Positions 51,141 through 64,000 of a DNA stretch of 64,000 nucleotides are shown here, one piece after another (position 1 is the first letter of the stretch; each line of letters begins with the position of its first letter). This stretch comes from Polynucleobacter sp. AP-Sving-400A-A2. GTDB lineage: Bacteria; Pseudomonadota; Gammaproteobacteria; Burkholderiales; Burkholderiaceae. Position numbers and translations under genes: made by a program. The stretch covers positions 1,302,001 to 1,366,000 of the forward strand of contig NZ_CP061312.1 in assembly GCF_018688155.1 (NCBI RefSeq). The letters run 5' to 3'. Under the pieces are notes generated by a model. It did not search any database. It saw nothing but the letters and a program-made list of their open reading frames with translations, and was not told where the DNA came from.

Positions 51141-52019
51141 TTAAACACCTTTAGCAGCGGCAACCTGAGCAGCCACTTCAGCTGCAAAGTCGTCTTGACG
51201 CTTCTCAATGCCCTCACCCACAACAAACATAGTGAAACTCTTGATTGTGGTGTTAGCAGCTTTAAGCATTTGCTCAACCGATTGCTTATCGTTTTTAACG
51301 AAAGTTTGGTTCAACAAAGAAACTTCTTTAAGGTACTTCTGAATAGAGCCTTCAACCATCTTCTCAACGATTTCTGGTGGTTTGCCAGATTCAGCAGCCT
51401 TTTGAACAGCAACACTACGCTCAACAGCAATAGCTTCAGCAGGAACATCAGCCATCGACAAAGCCACTGGCTTCATTGCAGCAATATGCATTGCTACGTC
51501 TTTAGCTGCAGTCTCATCACCTTCAAACTCCACCATCACACCGATACGAGTGCCGTGGAGGTAAGAGACCAACTTGCTGCTACCAGCGAAACGCTTAAAG
51601 CGACGCGGCATGATGTTCTCGCCGATCTTACCGATCAAGGCGCTACGAACTTCATCCACAGTTTGACCATTCATTGGCAATGCAAGTAAGGCAGCAACAT
51701 CAGCTGGATTCTTTTCAGCAACTAACTTGACGCATTCAGCAGTAAAGGCCAAGAAGTCATCGTTCTTAGAAACAAAGTCAGTTTCGCAGTTCACTTCCAA
51801 CAAAGCACCAGTAGTGCCATTGATGAATGAAACCACAATACCTTCAGCAGTAACGCGGGATGCGGCTTTACCAGCTTTGCTACCGAGCTTTACACGCAGA
51901 ATTTCTTCTGCACGAGCCATATCGCCATCAGCCTCAGTCAATGCTTTTTTGCACTCCATCATCGGAGCATCAGTCTTGGCGCGTAACTCGCCAACCATTG
52001 CAGCGGTAATAGCAGCCAT
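51141..52019 (-). CDS. tsf: Elongation factor Ts
   Basis: EF-Ts exchanges GDP for GTP on EF-Tu. The 292-residue protein has the N-terminal UBA-like helix region ([18 protein letters not shown] near residue 16), [14 protein letters not shown] near 75 with the EF-Tu contact motif TDFV, and the dimerisation and C-terminal modules. The ATG at 52019 overlaps the rpsB stop by one base (TAATG), the usual rpsB-tsf coupling. A strong terminator follows. Confidence 0.98.
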   Translation of the reverse strand: MAAITAAMVGELRAKTDAPMMECKKALTEADGDMARAEEILRVKLGSKAGKAASRVTAEGIVVSFINGTTGALLEVNCETDFVSKNDDFLAFTAECVKLVAEKNPADVAALLALPMNGQTVDEVRSALIGKIGENIMPRRFKRFAGSSKLVSYLHGTRIGVMVEFEGDETAAKDVAMHIAAMKPVALSMADVPAEAIAVERSVAVQKAAESGKPPEIVEKMVEGSIQKYLKEVSLLNQTFVKNDKQSVEQMLKAANTTIKSFTMFVVGEGIEKRQDDFAAEVAAQVAAAKGV

Positions 52020-52768
52020 TATTCAGCTTTCCCTTCTTCAACAAACTCTTCTTCGCCTTCTTTAACGGCAGTCAGGATTTCTTGAACAGAGTTTGACTTA
52101 CCTTCAAGGATTGCGTCAGCAATGCCACGAGCGTAGAGAAGAACAGCCTTGCTGGAGTCATCGTTACCAGGGATGATGTAATCAACACCTTCAGGTGAAT
52201 GGTTGGTATCCACTACAGCGATAACTGGAATACCAAGCTTGTTAGCTTCGGTAATTGCAATCTTGTGATAGCCAACGTCCACTACGAAAATCGCATCAGG
52301 AACGCCGTTCAAATCTTGAATACCGCCAAGTGCTTTTTGCAACTTGTCGAGATCGCGATCATTAGTCAAAGCTTCTTTCTTGGAAAGCTTTTCCCAGTCG
52401 CCAGCTTCTTTAGCAACTGCCATATCTTTCAGACGCTTGAGGGAACCTTTAACAGTTTTGAAGTTGGTGAGCGTACCGCCCAACCAACGGCTGTCGATGT
52501 AAGGCATACCAGCACGAGCAGCTTCTTCAGCAATGATCTCGCGTGATTGACGCTTAGTACCAACGAATAAGATGGTTCCACGGTTAGCAGCAACTTGTTT
52601 TGCAAATTTCAGGGCGTCCTGAAACATTGGCAATGTTTTTTCTAAGTTGATGATGTGAATTTTGTTGCGATGGCCAAAAATATAAGGGGCCATTCTTGGG
52701 GACCAGAAACGGGTTTGGTGACCAAAATGGCAACCGGCTTCCAGCATTTGACGCATAGTTACTGACAT
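52019..52768 (-). CDS. rpsB: 30S ribosomal protein S2
   Basis: S2 is a late-assembling protein of the small subunit. The 249-residue protein has [15 protein letters not shown] near residue 12, [16 protein letters not shown] near 63 and [14 protein letters not shown] near 188, all characteristic. AAGGAGAA precedes the ATG at 52768. The leader of about 100 bases between a probable -10 box (52878-52883) and the ATG could carry the S2 autoregulatory element known upstream of rpsB in other proteobacteria, but I could not fold it convincingly by eye. Confidence 0.98.
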   Translation of the reverse strand: MSVTMRQMLEAGCHFGHQTRFWSPRMAPYIFGHRNKIHIINLEKTLPMFQDALKFAKQVAANRGTILFVGTKRQSREIIAEEAARAGMPYIDSRWLGGTLTNFKTVKGSLKRLKDMAVAKEAGDWEKLSKKEALTNDRDLDKLQKALGGIQDLNGVPDAIFVVDVGYHKIAITEANKLGIPVIAVVDTNHSPEGVDYIIPGNDDSSKAVLLYARGIADAILEGKSNSVQEILTAVKEGEEEFVEEGKAE

Positions 52769-52877
52769 AACTTCTCCTAAGGGTTGGTTTCTGAGATTGA
52801 GTCCTAGCTACGCTAAAAAGCGCCACCCTGGAAGGCTCAACCCGCTATTTCAGATCAAAAATTGACTTGAGAACAAA

Positions 52878-52883
52878 ATTATA
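52878..52883 (-). promoter_or_regulatory. Probable -10 box of the rpsB-tsf promoter
   Basis: A perfect TATAAT on the minus strand (attata, 52878-52883) lies 110 bases before the rpsB ATG, in the 257-base gap between divergent rpsB and map. No good -35 hexamer at 16-18 bases was found, so the call rests on the -10 and on position. The remainder of the gap toward map shows no other recognisable signal. Confidence 0.4.
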
Positions 52884-53025
52884 GCTTAAATATCAATGCT
52901 CTAGACGCCCTACCCCTAGCGCATCACTAGAAAACCTACTCAGAAATGCCATTAAATGGTGCATCTGCCTATTATTTGGGCAAATTCCTACTGGCAAAAA
53001 GCCCCAAGTCGTTGATAATCAAGGC

Positions 53026-53862
53026 ATGAATAGTGTATTTACCGCCGAAAAAGACATCCAAGGGATGCGCGAAGCTGGCCGCTTAGCCAGTGAAGTTCTT
53101 GACCACGTTGCTCCGCACGTGAATGCAGGTGTCAGTACAGCTGAACTAGATCGCATCTGCCACGAATACATGCGCGATGTTCAAAAGACTATCCCAGCCC
53201 CGCTGAACTACCAGCCACCTGGCTACCCACCTTTTCCGGCATCCATTTGCACCTCGGTCAACGATGTAATCTGCCATGGCATTCCTGGCGAGAAGATTTT
53301 AAAAACCGGCGATGTTGTCAACCTCGACATTACCGTCATTACGCCTGATGGCTACTACGGTGATACCAGCCGCATGTTTATGGTTGGTGAAGTTTCAGTA
53401 TTAGCCAAACGTCTCACTCAAATTACCTTTGAATGCATGTGGCTTGGTATTGCGCAAGTGAAGCCTGGCGCATCGCTAGGTGATATTGGCCATGTCATTC
53501 AGACCCATGCTGAAAAGGCCGGCTATTCAGTAGTTCGTGAATACTGCGGTCATGGCATTGGCAAGGTGTTTCATCAAGATCCACAGATTCTTCACTACGG
53601 TCGTCCTGGCACAGGTGAAAAGTTAACAGAAGGTATGACTTTCACTATTGAGCCGATGATCAATGCTGGTAAGCGCGATATTCGGACAATGCCTGATCAA
53701 TGGACGGTGAAGACTAAAGACCGCAGCCTCTCGGCACAATGGGAGCACACACTTTTAGTGACAGCAACTGGCGTTGAAGTATTAACTTGGTCAGAGGGCA
53801 GTAATCCAATTCCTGATTGCGTTAAGGGTCTCTCATTTAGACCAAATTTAGCCAACGCTTGA
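53026..53862 (+). CDS. map: Methionine aminopeptidase, type I
   Basis: Map removes the initiator methionine from nascent proteins using two metal ions. The 278-residue protein shows the ligands in order: D in NLDITVITPDGYYGD (two aspartates near 105-116), H in YCGHGIGKVFHQDP near 178, E in FTIEPMI near 211 and a final E in SAQWEHTLLV near 243. It is divergent from rpsB, a common arrangement, and followed 22 bases later by glnD. Confidence 0.97.
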   Translation: MNSVFTAEKDIQGMREAGRLASEVLDHVAPHVNAGVSTAELDRICHEYMRDVQKTIPAPLNYQPPGYPPFPASICTSVNDVICHGIPGEKILKTGDVVNLDITVITPDGYYGDTSRMFMVGEVSVLAKRLTQITFECMWLGIAQVKPGASLGDIGHVIQTHAEKAGYSVVREYCGHGIGKVFHQDPQILHYGRPGTGEKLTEGMTFTIEPMINAGKRDIRTMPDQWTVKTKDRSLSAQWEHTLLVTATGVEVLTWSEGSNPIPDCVKGLSFRPNLANA

Positions 53863-53884
53863 TTACTGAAGTAGCTCAAGCGTA

Positions 53885-56488
53885 ATGGGTCGAACTCTCG
53901 CAGCAATGAAACCGATTTCAGACATTGCCAGCCTAAAGGCTGCACGAGAATTAGCCTACGATGATTTTCGTGAAAATCAAGTGGTTGGGCGATTAACTAA
54001 GCAACTGAGCAAGCTCAGCGATGAGCTTCTTATTAGTTTGTGGAATTCCTGTGATTTAAATGCGGATGTTGCTCTGGTAGCAGTTGGTGGATTTGGCAGG
54101 GGCGCACTCTTCCCTTACTCCGATATTGATATTCTGATTTTGCTACCCGCAGATAAGCAATACTTTGAAGAGGTTCTTGCCAGCAAGATTGAAAAGTTTG
54201 TAGCGCAATGCTGGGATACCGGATTAGAAATTGGCTCCTCAGTTCGAACTGTTGCCGAGTGTGCATCTGAGGCAGAGCAAGACATCACTGTTCGCACCTC
54301 CCTTCTGGAATCAAGACTCATCTGCGGCAAGAAAGCCCTCTTCAAAGAGTTTGAATCTGTTTATGAAAAGACTTTGGATCCAAAATCATTCTTTCAGGCT
54401 AAGCTAGCAGAGCAAATCCAGCGTCACTATAAATATCAAGACACACCATACTCATTGGAGCCTAACTGCAAAGAGAGTCCCGGTGGCTTGCGTGACTTAC
54501 AGGTGATTTCCTGGGTAAGTAAAGCAGCGCACTTAGGTAATACATTTAAGGATCTCAGTCTTACCGGCCTCATTACCCAACGCGAGTTGACCGAGCTTAA
54601 TCGTAACCAGCGTTTTTTAGAAACTCTACGCGCGAACTTGCATTTACTAGCAAAGCGTAGGCAGGATGTTTTGGTATTTGACTTACAGACACCCTTAGCA
54701 GCGACCATGGGCATCACAGAAGAGTCATCTAGACTAGCCAGTGAGGCCATCATGCGCCGCTACTACTGGGCGGCCAAAGCAGTCAGTCAGTTAAATGATG
54801 TACTACTTCAAAACATTGAGGCCCTCCTTTTCCCTCAAGAATCTAAAACAACCCATGCCATTGCTGGTAAAGGTAATGAATGCTTTATTGAGCGTCAAGG
54901 CGTCCTAGATATTACTGACCCTCAGTTGTTTCAGAAACATCCAGAACAGATCCTACGGACCTTCTTGGTTTTTGCGCAAACAGCAAACGTCAAGAGTCTA
55001 TCGGCAACGATCTTCAGAGCCTTGTATAACGCTCGCCAAAAGATGGATAGTCAATGGCGTAAAGATCCGGTCAACCGCGCGCTCTTTATGGAAATCCTCA
55101 AAGAGCCTGACGGAGTCAGTCGCGCTTTTCAACTCATGAACCGCACCAGCGTACTCGGTCGCTATCTGCCAGCCTTCAGAAGAATCGTTGGTCAGATGCA
55201 GCATGACTTGTTTCACGTTTACACAGTGGATCAACATATCCTGATGGTACTGCGTAACGTACGCCGCTTTATGGTGGTTGAGCATGCGCATGAGTTTCCC
55301 TTCTGCAGTAGCCTAATTGCCCATTTTGAAAAACCTTGGCTACTAGTCATCGCCGCACTCTTTCATGACATTGCGAAGGGGCGTGGTGGTGATCACTCCG
55401 AACTGGGTAAGGCAGACATGCGCAAGTTTGCCAAAGACCATGGTTTAGACAAAGCAGATACTGAACTCTTAGTTTGGCTGGTCTCAGAACACTTGAATAT
55501 GAGTCAAGTAGCTCAGAAACAAGACATTACCGATCCAGATGTGGTGCAAGCGTTTGCTAAAAAGGTGGGTGATGAGCGCCATCTCACTGCACTGTATCTA
55601 TTAACGGTTGCGGATGTCCGTGGAACCAGCCCTAAAGTATGGAATGCCTGGAAAGGCAAGCTTTTAGAGGACCTCTATCGTGTAACTCTCCGAGTATTGG
55701 GTGGTGCAAAGCCAGATGCTTCTTCTGAACTCGCACAACATCAAGAAGAATCCCGCGCCATGTTGCGCCTCAATGCAATTGAGGATTCTGCTTATGAAAA
55801 TCTCTGGAAACAATTAGATGTTGCCTTCTTCTTGCGCCAAGATGCCGCTGATATTGCTTGGTTGACTCGCCATCTATTTAATAAGGTGGATAGCGCAACT
55901 CCGGTCGTACGCGCTCGCCTCTCCCCAGTTGGCGAAGGATTGCAGATTGCTGTCTATGTCAAGGATCAAGAAGATCTCTTCGCCAGAATTTGTGCTTACT
56001 TTGAACGTCATGGCTTCTCGATTTGGGATGCCCGTATTCATACAACAAAGCATGGCTATGCACTCGATACATTCCAAATCTCAGGCAGTAATTTAGTAGA
56101 TGAAGGTGGAAGCTATCGCGACCTGATTCAGTTAGTGGAGTACGAGCTCACAGCTGCACTGCAAATCAATGATCCGCTACCATCACCCAGCATGGGAAGA
56201 CTCTCGAGACAGTCCCGCACCTTCCCCATTCAGCCACGAGTGCATATGACTCCAGATGAGCGTGGTCATTACTATGCTCTATCCCTCTCAACGAGTGATC
56301 GCACCGGCTTACTGTATGCAATCTCTAGAGTATTAGCCAAACATCAAGTCTCATTACACACTGCACGCATCAATACATTAGGCGAGCGTGTAGAAGACGT
56401 ATTTTTATTAGATGCAGCTAACTTAAGCAAGAACCCCAAGCTACAGATCTTGTTGGAGACAGATTTACTCGAGGCTTTAGGGGCTTAG
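53885..56488 (+). CDS. glnD: Bifunctional PII uridylyltransferase/uridylyl-removing enzyme
   Basis: GlnD senses glutamine and adds or removes UMP on PII proteins, controlling nitrogen metabolism. The 867-residue protein has the nucleotidyltransferase motif [15 protein letters not shown] near residue 62, a central helical region, the HD domain [13 protein letters not shown] near 495 and two C-terminal ACT domains (about 690-770 and 800-865). The first ATG at 53885 is used, but an ATG seven codons later is equally possible; neither has a strong ribosome site. It ends 4 bases inside the convergent Nudix gene. All functional motifs are intact. Confidence 0.96.
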   Translation: MGRTLAAMKPISDIASLKAARELAYDDFRENQVVGRLTKQLSKLSDELLISLWNSCDLNADVALVAVGGFGRGALFPYSDIDILILLPADKQYFEEVLASKIEKFVAQCWDTGLEIGSSVRTVAECASEAEQDITVRTSLLESRLICGKKALFKEFESVYEKTLDPKSFFQAKLAEQIQRHYKYQDTPYSLEPNCKESPGGLRDLQVISWVSKAAHLGNTFKDLSLTGLITQRELTELNRNQRFLETLRANLHLLAKRRQDVLVFDLQTPLAATMGITEESSRLASEAIMRRYYWAAKAVSQLNDVLLQNIEALLFPQESKTTHAIAGKGNECFIERQGVLDITDPQLFQKHPEQILRTFLVFAQTANVKSLSATIFRALYNARQKMDSQWRKDPVNRALFMEILKEPDGVSRAFQLMNRTSVLGRYLPAFRRIVGQMQHDLFHVYTVDQHILMVLRNVRRFMVVEHAHEFPFCSSLIAHFEKPWLLVIAALFHDIAKGRGGDHSELGKADMRKFAKDHGLDKADTELLVWLVSEHLNMSQVAQKQDITDPDVVQAFAKKVGDERHLTALYLLTVADVRGTSPKVWNAWKGKLLEDLYRVTLRVLGGAKPDASSELAQHQEESRAMLRLNAIEDSAYENLWKQLDVAFFLRQDAADIAWLTRHLFNKVDSATPVVRARLSPVGEGLQIAVYVKDQEDLFARICAYFERHGFSIWDARIHTTKHGYALDTFQISGSNLVDEGGSYRDLIQLVEYELTAALQINDPLPSPSMGRLSRQSRTFPIQPRVHMTPDERGHYYALSLSTSDRTGLLYAISRVLAKHQVSLHTARINTLGERVEDVFLLDAANLSKNPKLQILLETDLLEALGA

Positions 56489-57000
56489 GAATAAGCTTGC
56501 AGCTTTTGCAGTGCCCGCCAAATACGTGGGCAAGTAATTTGTTTAAAAGGTACCCATGCTTTTTGAATATCTTCAGGTGACTCTCGCTCCTCAATCACCT
56601 GCAACACAAATAAAAGATCGATGTGCAAGTGTGCGTCCTCACCTTTTTTTGGATTTGCAGGGATTTCGTGCAGATCAATATCAACTGGATCTAATTGACC
56701 TTCAGTAGACTCGCAAAGAATTCCCGTCTCCTCATAAACCTCTCTTATTGCCGCCTCAATTGGAGACTCTCCATTATCAATATGGCCGCCAGGCTGGAAC
56801 CATTGCTTAATATAGGGATGGTAGATTAAGAGCGCAAAGTCATCTTTAATTACAAGCCCGCTAGCTGTAATGTGGCCAGCCATATTAAGCCTAGAAAATG
56901 GATTCTCTTCAGAGGAAATCTTAAGAAATATCCCCAAAAATTGTTCAGGGACTATCGAAATATCAAAACTTTTTCTAAAAAAACGTGTGAAATTTTTCAT
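56485..57000 (-). CDS. Nudix hydrolase
   Basis: A 171-residue Nudix-fold pyrophosphohydrolase. The Nudix box is complete: GHIDNGE near residue 72, then REVYEETGI with the metal-binding glutamates. The N-terminal 40 residues ([19 protein letters not shown]) are an extra helical segment. The motif G-x5-E-x7-REVxEExG is fully met, so hydrolysis of a nucleoside diphosphate-linked substrate is likely, but the substrate is not predictable. The gene starts inside the end of the DMT permease gene (26-base overlap) with no clear ribosome site, and ends 4 bases inside glnD. It is the last gene of a three-gene overlapping set with AT-rich composition. Confidence 0.85.
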   Translation of the reverse strand: MKNFTRFFRKSFDISIVPEQFLGIFLKISSEENPFSRLNMAGHITASGLVIKDDFALLIYHPYIKQWFQPGGHIDNGESPIEAAIREVYEETGILCESTEGQLDPVDIDLHEIPANPKKGEDAHLHIDLLFVLQVIEERESPEDIQKAWVPFKQITCPRIWRALQKLQAYS

Positions 57001-57892
57001 AATTAAGCAAATACATAGCCAAAACTGTAAGCAGGAAAGTTAACAAAATAAATAACAAATCTCTCACATGCAACCTCTCTCCCAAGAATAAATATGCAAA
57101 TATTGCCCCCATAAAACCAGTGGTATTCAGTATTGGCCATACGAGCATCAGCTGATTAGCGCTAATTGCAAGTAAAAATGTAATTTGAGTAATTGCCGTT
57201 AAAAAGCCACGGGTATAAAACCTACCTAAAGTCAAAATTTCCCCAGGAAATTTGAATGCTCTCGCAAATTCCTCTTTTTGAATTAAGATTAAAAATGAAA
57301 AAATAAATCGCCAAATTAGCACTGCAAATGTAAAAGATAGTAGCCCCCAATGCCCACTATCTAATGACGAATTAAAACCAACAAAATATGAATAGATCCC
57401 CTGAGAGGATAGTATGGTCACTAGTGCAATAGATGCCCAAATTGATCTTTTTGCTGCTTGAATGCCAGCAGCCAATACAAACATACATAGTATTGCAGGC
57501 AAAATCCAAATCACACCCGAGTGAATCGAATAAACCCCGACCAAAGAAAGGAAAGCCGGAACGGTAATATCAGCAGACTTTGAAAGAATAGCTATATCGG
57601 TGACCCGCAGGGCTCTAAATGCATAGCCAAATGAATATGCAACCAATTGGGTTAATAAAGCCAGAAGTACAACATAAAAGGAAATAAGATCTGCAGACAA
57701 AAATTCCGCTGCCGGGGAAAATAATATCAATGGAGCCATCAACACAACAGGAAGAAAGTTATTCCAATAGCTAATATTAATAGGGCATATAGAGGTATTT
57801 ATAAATTGCTGTCTATCAACCACATTTAAACCTGCTCGGCTAATGGATGAAATGAGTGATGCAACCATTGGAAGAGCTTCATACGTCAGCAT
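56975..57892 (-). CDS. DMT superfamily (EamA-type) permease
   Basis: An integral inner-membrane protein of 305 residues with about ten hydrophobic segments arranged as two halves of five, the drug/metabolite transporter (EamA) layout. The best family signal is the C-terminal WPILNTTGFMGAIFAYLFLG followed by ERLHVRDLLFILLT, the usual end of an EamA domain. The substrate is unknown. The ATG overlaps the upstream adenosylhomocysteinase-like gene by 7 bases, and the Nudix gene starts inside its 3' end, so the three genes are almost certainly co-translated. Composition is AT-rich compared with glnD and ligA on either side. Confidence 0.78.
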   Translation of the reverse strand: MLTYEALPMVASLISSISRAGLNVVDRQQFINTSICPINISYWNNFLPVVLMAPLILFSPAAEFLSADLISFYVVLLALLTQLVAYSFGYAFRALRVTDIAILSKSADITVPAFLSLVGVYSIHSGVIWILPAILCMFVLAAGIQAAKRSIWASIALVTILSSQGIYSYFVGFNSSLDSGHWGLLSFTFAVLIWRFIFSFLILIQKEEFARAFKFPGEILTLGRFYTRGFLTAITQITFLLAISANQLMLVWPILNTTGFMGAIFAYLFLGERLHVRDLLFILLTFLLTVLAMYLLNYEKFHTFF

Positions 57893-59028
57893 AATAATGC
57901 TCGACCATGGCCGTATTTAGAAATCCATTGGCGAGCAATATATTTTTTATCGAGATCTGGAAGATATGAGATCCGGCCACGCGGTGCCCCACCCAAACTC
58001 CCAAGTGAATAAATAATTTCACCCTGTACAAGCTCTATAAATTTATCAACAACTGCACCATGTAAAAAATTAATTGAATTTCCATCGTTATGAATATAAA
58101 TATTTTTGTTGGATAAAACTACTCTGCGGGTATGGGGTGACTCTAAAAAAGATTCGGTATGTAATTTTTTACGAAAGCAAATTGATAACTCATCATCAGA
58201 TGATGTTGCACAAAAGATATGCAACCCATTTTTTAAATAAACACCATCCAAAGTTGAAATGGACTTATTCCCTGTTGCGCAAAATAAAATGTCAGCTCGA
58301 CTTAAAAAATCAGACCTACAACACGCATGAAAACCCAGTGAAAGTGCCGTAGCAACCAGAATTGGATTTGTATCATATACATCTACCCTTGCACCTCTTG
58401 AGACAAGTGAAAATGCAATCGATCGTCCGATTTTGCCAAATCCGATAACCCCAACTACCTTTCCCAATAAAATATTTCCGCGCTCACGCATCACGGACTC
58501 TGCTGAAAATACAATTGCCTGCCCCACTAAAGCATCTTCCGGATCCTTAAGAGAGCTTCGGGCTACCGAGATAATTGGAAAAATAGATTCGAATTGATTA
58601 TGTATTTGCACAGCAACATCATATTTTTGGTGCCCATTCTCAGTATCTTCTACTACCCCAATAAATCTGCCTCCAAATCGCACCGCTAAATCGATAGTTA
58701 TTCGTGAAAAATAACCCCCCATATCCACAACTGCAAATCTCTCATTTGCAGTTAACCCATCCACAACATCAATAAAATTAGAGGTGCGATTTTTTATGTA
58801 ATGACGATCCACATCAACAACTGGGTAGCGTTGCTTTAATAAAGTTAAATTTGAAAATTTTTTGGAGCTGCTCTTTGGAATTACAGCAGCTATCCTAGCG
58901 AACTGAGATATCGCCTGCAAGAAGTTATCTACCTCAACGCCAGCATGTATAACAACAATTACGCTATCCACATCCTTATAACGTAAAGGGTCAATAATTG
59001 ATTGGAAAAAGCTTGAAGGCATTTGCAT
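57886..59028 (-). CDS. Adenosylhomocysteinase-like NAD-binding protein
   Basis: A 380-residue protein resembling S-adenosylhomocysteine hydrolase. Visible similarities are DGLTANERFAVVDMGGYF near residue 90, the NAD-binding GVIGFGKIGRSIAFSLVSRG near 190, ADILFCATGNKSIS near 250, a late NDGNSINFLHGAV segment near 315 and the C-terminal YLPDLDKKYIARQWI. Family enzymes are usually 420-480 residues and carry a catalytic SKFDN-type lysine/aspartate motif; I do not see it (SVARSSLKDPED is in its place), so it may not hydrolyse adenosylhomocysteine. AGGAG precedes the ATG. Sampled lines have 28-33% GC, against about 50% in ligA next door, suggesting transfer. The actual reaction is unknown. Confidence 0.7.
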   Translation of the reverse strand: MQMPSSFFQSIIDPLRYKDVDSVIVVIHAGVEVDNFLQAISQFARIAAVIPKSSSKKFSNLTLLKQRYPVVDVDRHYIKNRTSNFIDVVDGLTANERFAVVDMGGYFSRITIDLAVRFGGRFIGVVEDTENGHQKYDVAVQIHNQFESIFPIISVARSSLKDPEDALVGQAIVFSAESVMRERGNILLGKVVGVIGFGKIGRSIAFSLVSRGARVDVYDTNPILVATALSLGFHACCRSDFLSRADILFCATGNKSISTLDGVYLKNGLHIFCATSSDDELSICFRKKLHTESFLESPHTRRVVLSNKNIYIHNDGNSINFLHGAVVDKFIELVQGEIIYSLGSLGGAPRGRISYLPDLDKKYIARQWISKYGHGRALLC

Positions 59029-59131
59029 TTAAGACTCCTAAATACAAAATCTTAATGAGCTCAATAGACATTTGCTACCCGAATCTTTGGTAAGAAATGG
59101 CCTACAAGTTAACCAAAAGTAACAATGTGAA

Positions 59132-62214
<3,083 letters not shown>

Positions 62215-64000
62215 TTAAGCTGCCTCCACCATCGATACTGCAGAAGAAATATCCACTGCCACAATGCGAGACACACCCTGCTCTTGCATGGTGACACCAA
62301 TCAACTGATGAGCGATTTCCATAGTGATCTTATTATGAGAAATAAATACAAACTGCGTCTTATTAGACATTTTGGCAACCATCTGCGCATAACGCAAGGT
62401 GTTCGCATCATCTAATGGCGCATCAACCTCATCGAGTAAGCAGAACGGCGCAGGATTGAGTAGGAAGAGAGAAAAGACTAGGGCAATTGCGGTTAGGGCT
62501 TTTTCGCCGCCGGATAACAAATAGATGGAGCTAAGCTTCTTGCCAGGAGGCTGAGCCATGACCTGAACACCAGCATCCAAGATCTCCTCACCAGTCATGA
62601 CTAACTCCGCATGACCACCACCAAACAGCTCGGGGAATAACTTACCGAAATGGATATTGACCTGATCAAAGGTGCCCTGCAATAGATCACGGGTTTCCGC
62701 ATCAATTTTAGCAATCGCGTCAGTCAGAGTTTGCATTGCTTCATTTAAGTCAGCAGATTGGGCATCCAAGAACTGCTTACGCTCACGTGAACTAGAGAGC
62801 TCATCCAAGGCAGCCATATTGACTGGGCCTAAAGATTGAATCTCAGAATTGAGGCGATTGACTTCGGTTTGCAATGCCCCAACCTTCAAATCCGGGCTAA
62901 AGCTGGCTTCTAATGAAGTTAAGTCTGCTTCAGCGTCTGATAGCAAGGTCGCAAACTGCTCAAAGTTCAGACGGGCAGCCTGTTCTCGCAACTGTAAGTC
63001 AACTACTTTGTCACGCATAGGTTGAAGACTGCGTTCAATCTGCAAGCGCACTTCATCTGCTTCACGTAATTGATGCAACAGTGCATCTTGTTCTGTACGG
63101 GCATTTGCCAATGCGGCTTCGCGAGCACTGCGAGCCAGCAAGAGTCCCTGCAATTTATCTTGAGCCTCTTCATCACTCAGAGTTTCAAGCTCTTGCTCAG
63201 AGGTAGCTTGCTTATCCTGAATCTCCATGATCTGTACACGCGCAGTACTTTGATCACGCTGTAAGTCAGCAATCCGCTGCTGTAAAGAACGGGTTGTAAA
63301 TGCTGCTTCTTGAGCTGACATCTCGGATGAACGCAAAGATTCGCGAAGACGATCGCGCTCTTGAGTGGCTAACTCCAACTTTTCTTGCGCGATGGCGAGA
63401 TTTTCTTGCAAGCCTTGCTTAGATTCTTCTGACTGAGCGAGCTCCTCAGAGGATTGCGCTTGAGTTTGGGTCAATTGCTCCATTTGCTGACGCAACTCAC
63501 TTAACTCACCCTGGATTTGTTCAGCGCGTTGGCTATACTTTTCTTCAGCCTGAGTTAACTGCATTCTTTCTACTTCAAAGCCGTGTACTTCTTGTACGGC
63601 ATGCTCTGCGGCAATGCGGGTTTGTTCAGCAGCTTGATGGGCAGCTTGGTAATTGGCAACACATTGATCCAGCTCACCTTGCAACTCACTCTGAATTAAC
63701 TTCTGTGCACGCAATTGCTTCTCGAGACCCTCCATCTCTTGAGCACGTGCCAACATACCGGCCTGCTCGGAGTCCGCTGCATACAACTGCACACCCACAC
63801 GGCTCACTAAGTGACCTTGCTGAGTAACAAAAGCACCGCCAGCAGGTAACTTCTCGCGGCGATGTAATGCATCTTCCAAACTATTAGCAATATAAATATT
63901 ATCTAACCACTCCTGCAATACAGCAGCTACGCGTGGTGCACCCGCGCTTTGAACGCGAGTTAATAATGGTGTGAAATCGGCTGGCACAGTAGTGTGAGCA
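62215..64000 (-). CDS. smc: Chromosome segregation protein SMC, partial (N-terminus beyond right edge)
   Basis: SMC is the ATPase of the condensin complex. The visible part begins in the hinge region (VLQEWLDNIYIANSLEDAL), continues through a long coiled coil rich in Glu, Gln, Arg and Ala, and ends with the C-terminal ATPase lobe: signature YLLSGGEKALTAIALVFSLF and Walker B PFCLLDEVDAPLDDANTL. The N-terminal Walker A lobe and first coil lie off the window. The gene reads into zipA with no gap. About 595 of some 1170 residues are present. Confidence 0.95.
   Translation of the reverse strand, partial: AHTTVPADFTPLLTRVQSAGAPRVAAVLQEWLDNIYIANSLEDALHRREKLPAGGAFVTQQGHLVSRVGVQLYAADSEQAGMLARAQEMEGLEKQLRAQKLIQSELQGELDQCVANYQAAHQAAEQTRIAAEHAVQEVHGFEVERMQLTQAEEKYSQRAEQIQGELSELRQQMEQLTQTQAQSSEELAQSEESKQGLQENLAIAQEKLELATQERDRLRESLRSSEMSAQEAAFTTRSLQQRIADLQRDQSTARVQIMEIQDKQATSEQELETLSDEEAQDKLQGLLLARSAREAALANARTEQDALLHQLREADEVRLQIERSLQPMRDKVVDLQLREQAARLNFEQFATLLSDAEADLTSLEASFSPDLKVGALQTEVNRLNSEIQSLGPVNMAALDELSSSRERKQFLDAQSADLNEAMQTLTDAIAKIDAETRDLLQGTFDQVNIHFGKLFPELFGGGHAELVMTGEEILDAGVQVMAQPPGKKLSSIYLLSGGEKALTAIALVFSLFLLNPAPFCLLDEVDAPLDDANTLRYAQMVAKMSNKTQFVFISHNKITMEIAHQLIGVTMQEQGVSRIVAVDISSAVSMVEAA

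Overview
The window is a stretch of a betaproteobacterial (Burkholderiales) chromosome. Its left third is most of a purple-bacterial photosynthesis gene cluster, and the rest is ordinary housekeeping DNA. Conserved gene order (ratA/rnfH next to smpB, ppsA divergent from its regulator, the run from rpsB to lpxB and rnhB, map-glnD, and ligA-zipA-smc), moderate GC content and tight packing suggest a small-genome freshwater type such as Polynucleobacter. The genus is an inference from style and gene order, not a demonstrated identity. Together with bacteriochlorophyll genes this points to an aerobic anoxygenic phototroph.

Positions 1-23,400 hold the photosynthesis cluster. On the minus strand, reading from the right: bchH-crtE-crtF, then bchC-bchX-bchY-bchZ, then pufB, an unrecognised 74-residue membrane-protein gene, pufA, pufL and pufM (cut by the left edge). 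Divergent from bchH are bchI and bchD, so the three Mg-chelatase subunits sit together. Next come bchO, a second membrane-anchored alpha/beta hydrolase, a light-dependent protochlorophyllide oxidoreductase (por) and the light-independent enzyme for the same step (bchN-bchB-bchL). The pathway covered is Mg insertion, protochlorophyllide reduction (two alternative enzymes), chlorophyllide reduction (BchXYZ), BchC dehydrogenation, GGPP supply, carotenoid methylation, and assembly of LH1 and the reaction centre. Genes for the cyclase, bchF, bchG, bchP, bchM, crtB/I/C/D, puhA and ppsR are not in the window and may lie beyond the left edge. Three perfect-armed TGT-N12-ACA palindromes lie before bchC, between bchH and bchI, and before bchN. 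They fit operators of the CrtJ/PpsR repressor family.

Positions 23,400-29,850 are a border zone: small membrane proteins, an epimerase-type reductase, an MsbA-like ABC exporter, ispH and an FMN glutamate-synthase-domain protein. Positions 29,900-56,490 are core genes: guaBA, rnfH, ratA, smpB, ppsA and its regulator, an rRNA/tRNA methyltransferase, and the envelope/translation block rpsB-tsf-pyrH-frr-uppS-cdsA-dxr-rseP-bamA-skp-lpxD-fabZ-lpxA-lpxB-rnhB, then map and glnD. Positions 56,485-59,030 hold three overlapping, AT-rich genes (an adenosylhomocysteinase-like NAD-binding protein, a DMT-family permease and a Nudix hydrolase) that look like an acquired cassette between glnD and ligA. The window ends in ligA, zipA and the C-terminal part of smc.

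The observations most worth following are the extra gene inside pufBA, the side-by-side LPOR and DPOR, the three matching operators, and the three-gene cassette after glnD. No rRNA, tRNA, CRISPR array or insertion sequence was recognised.
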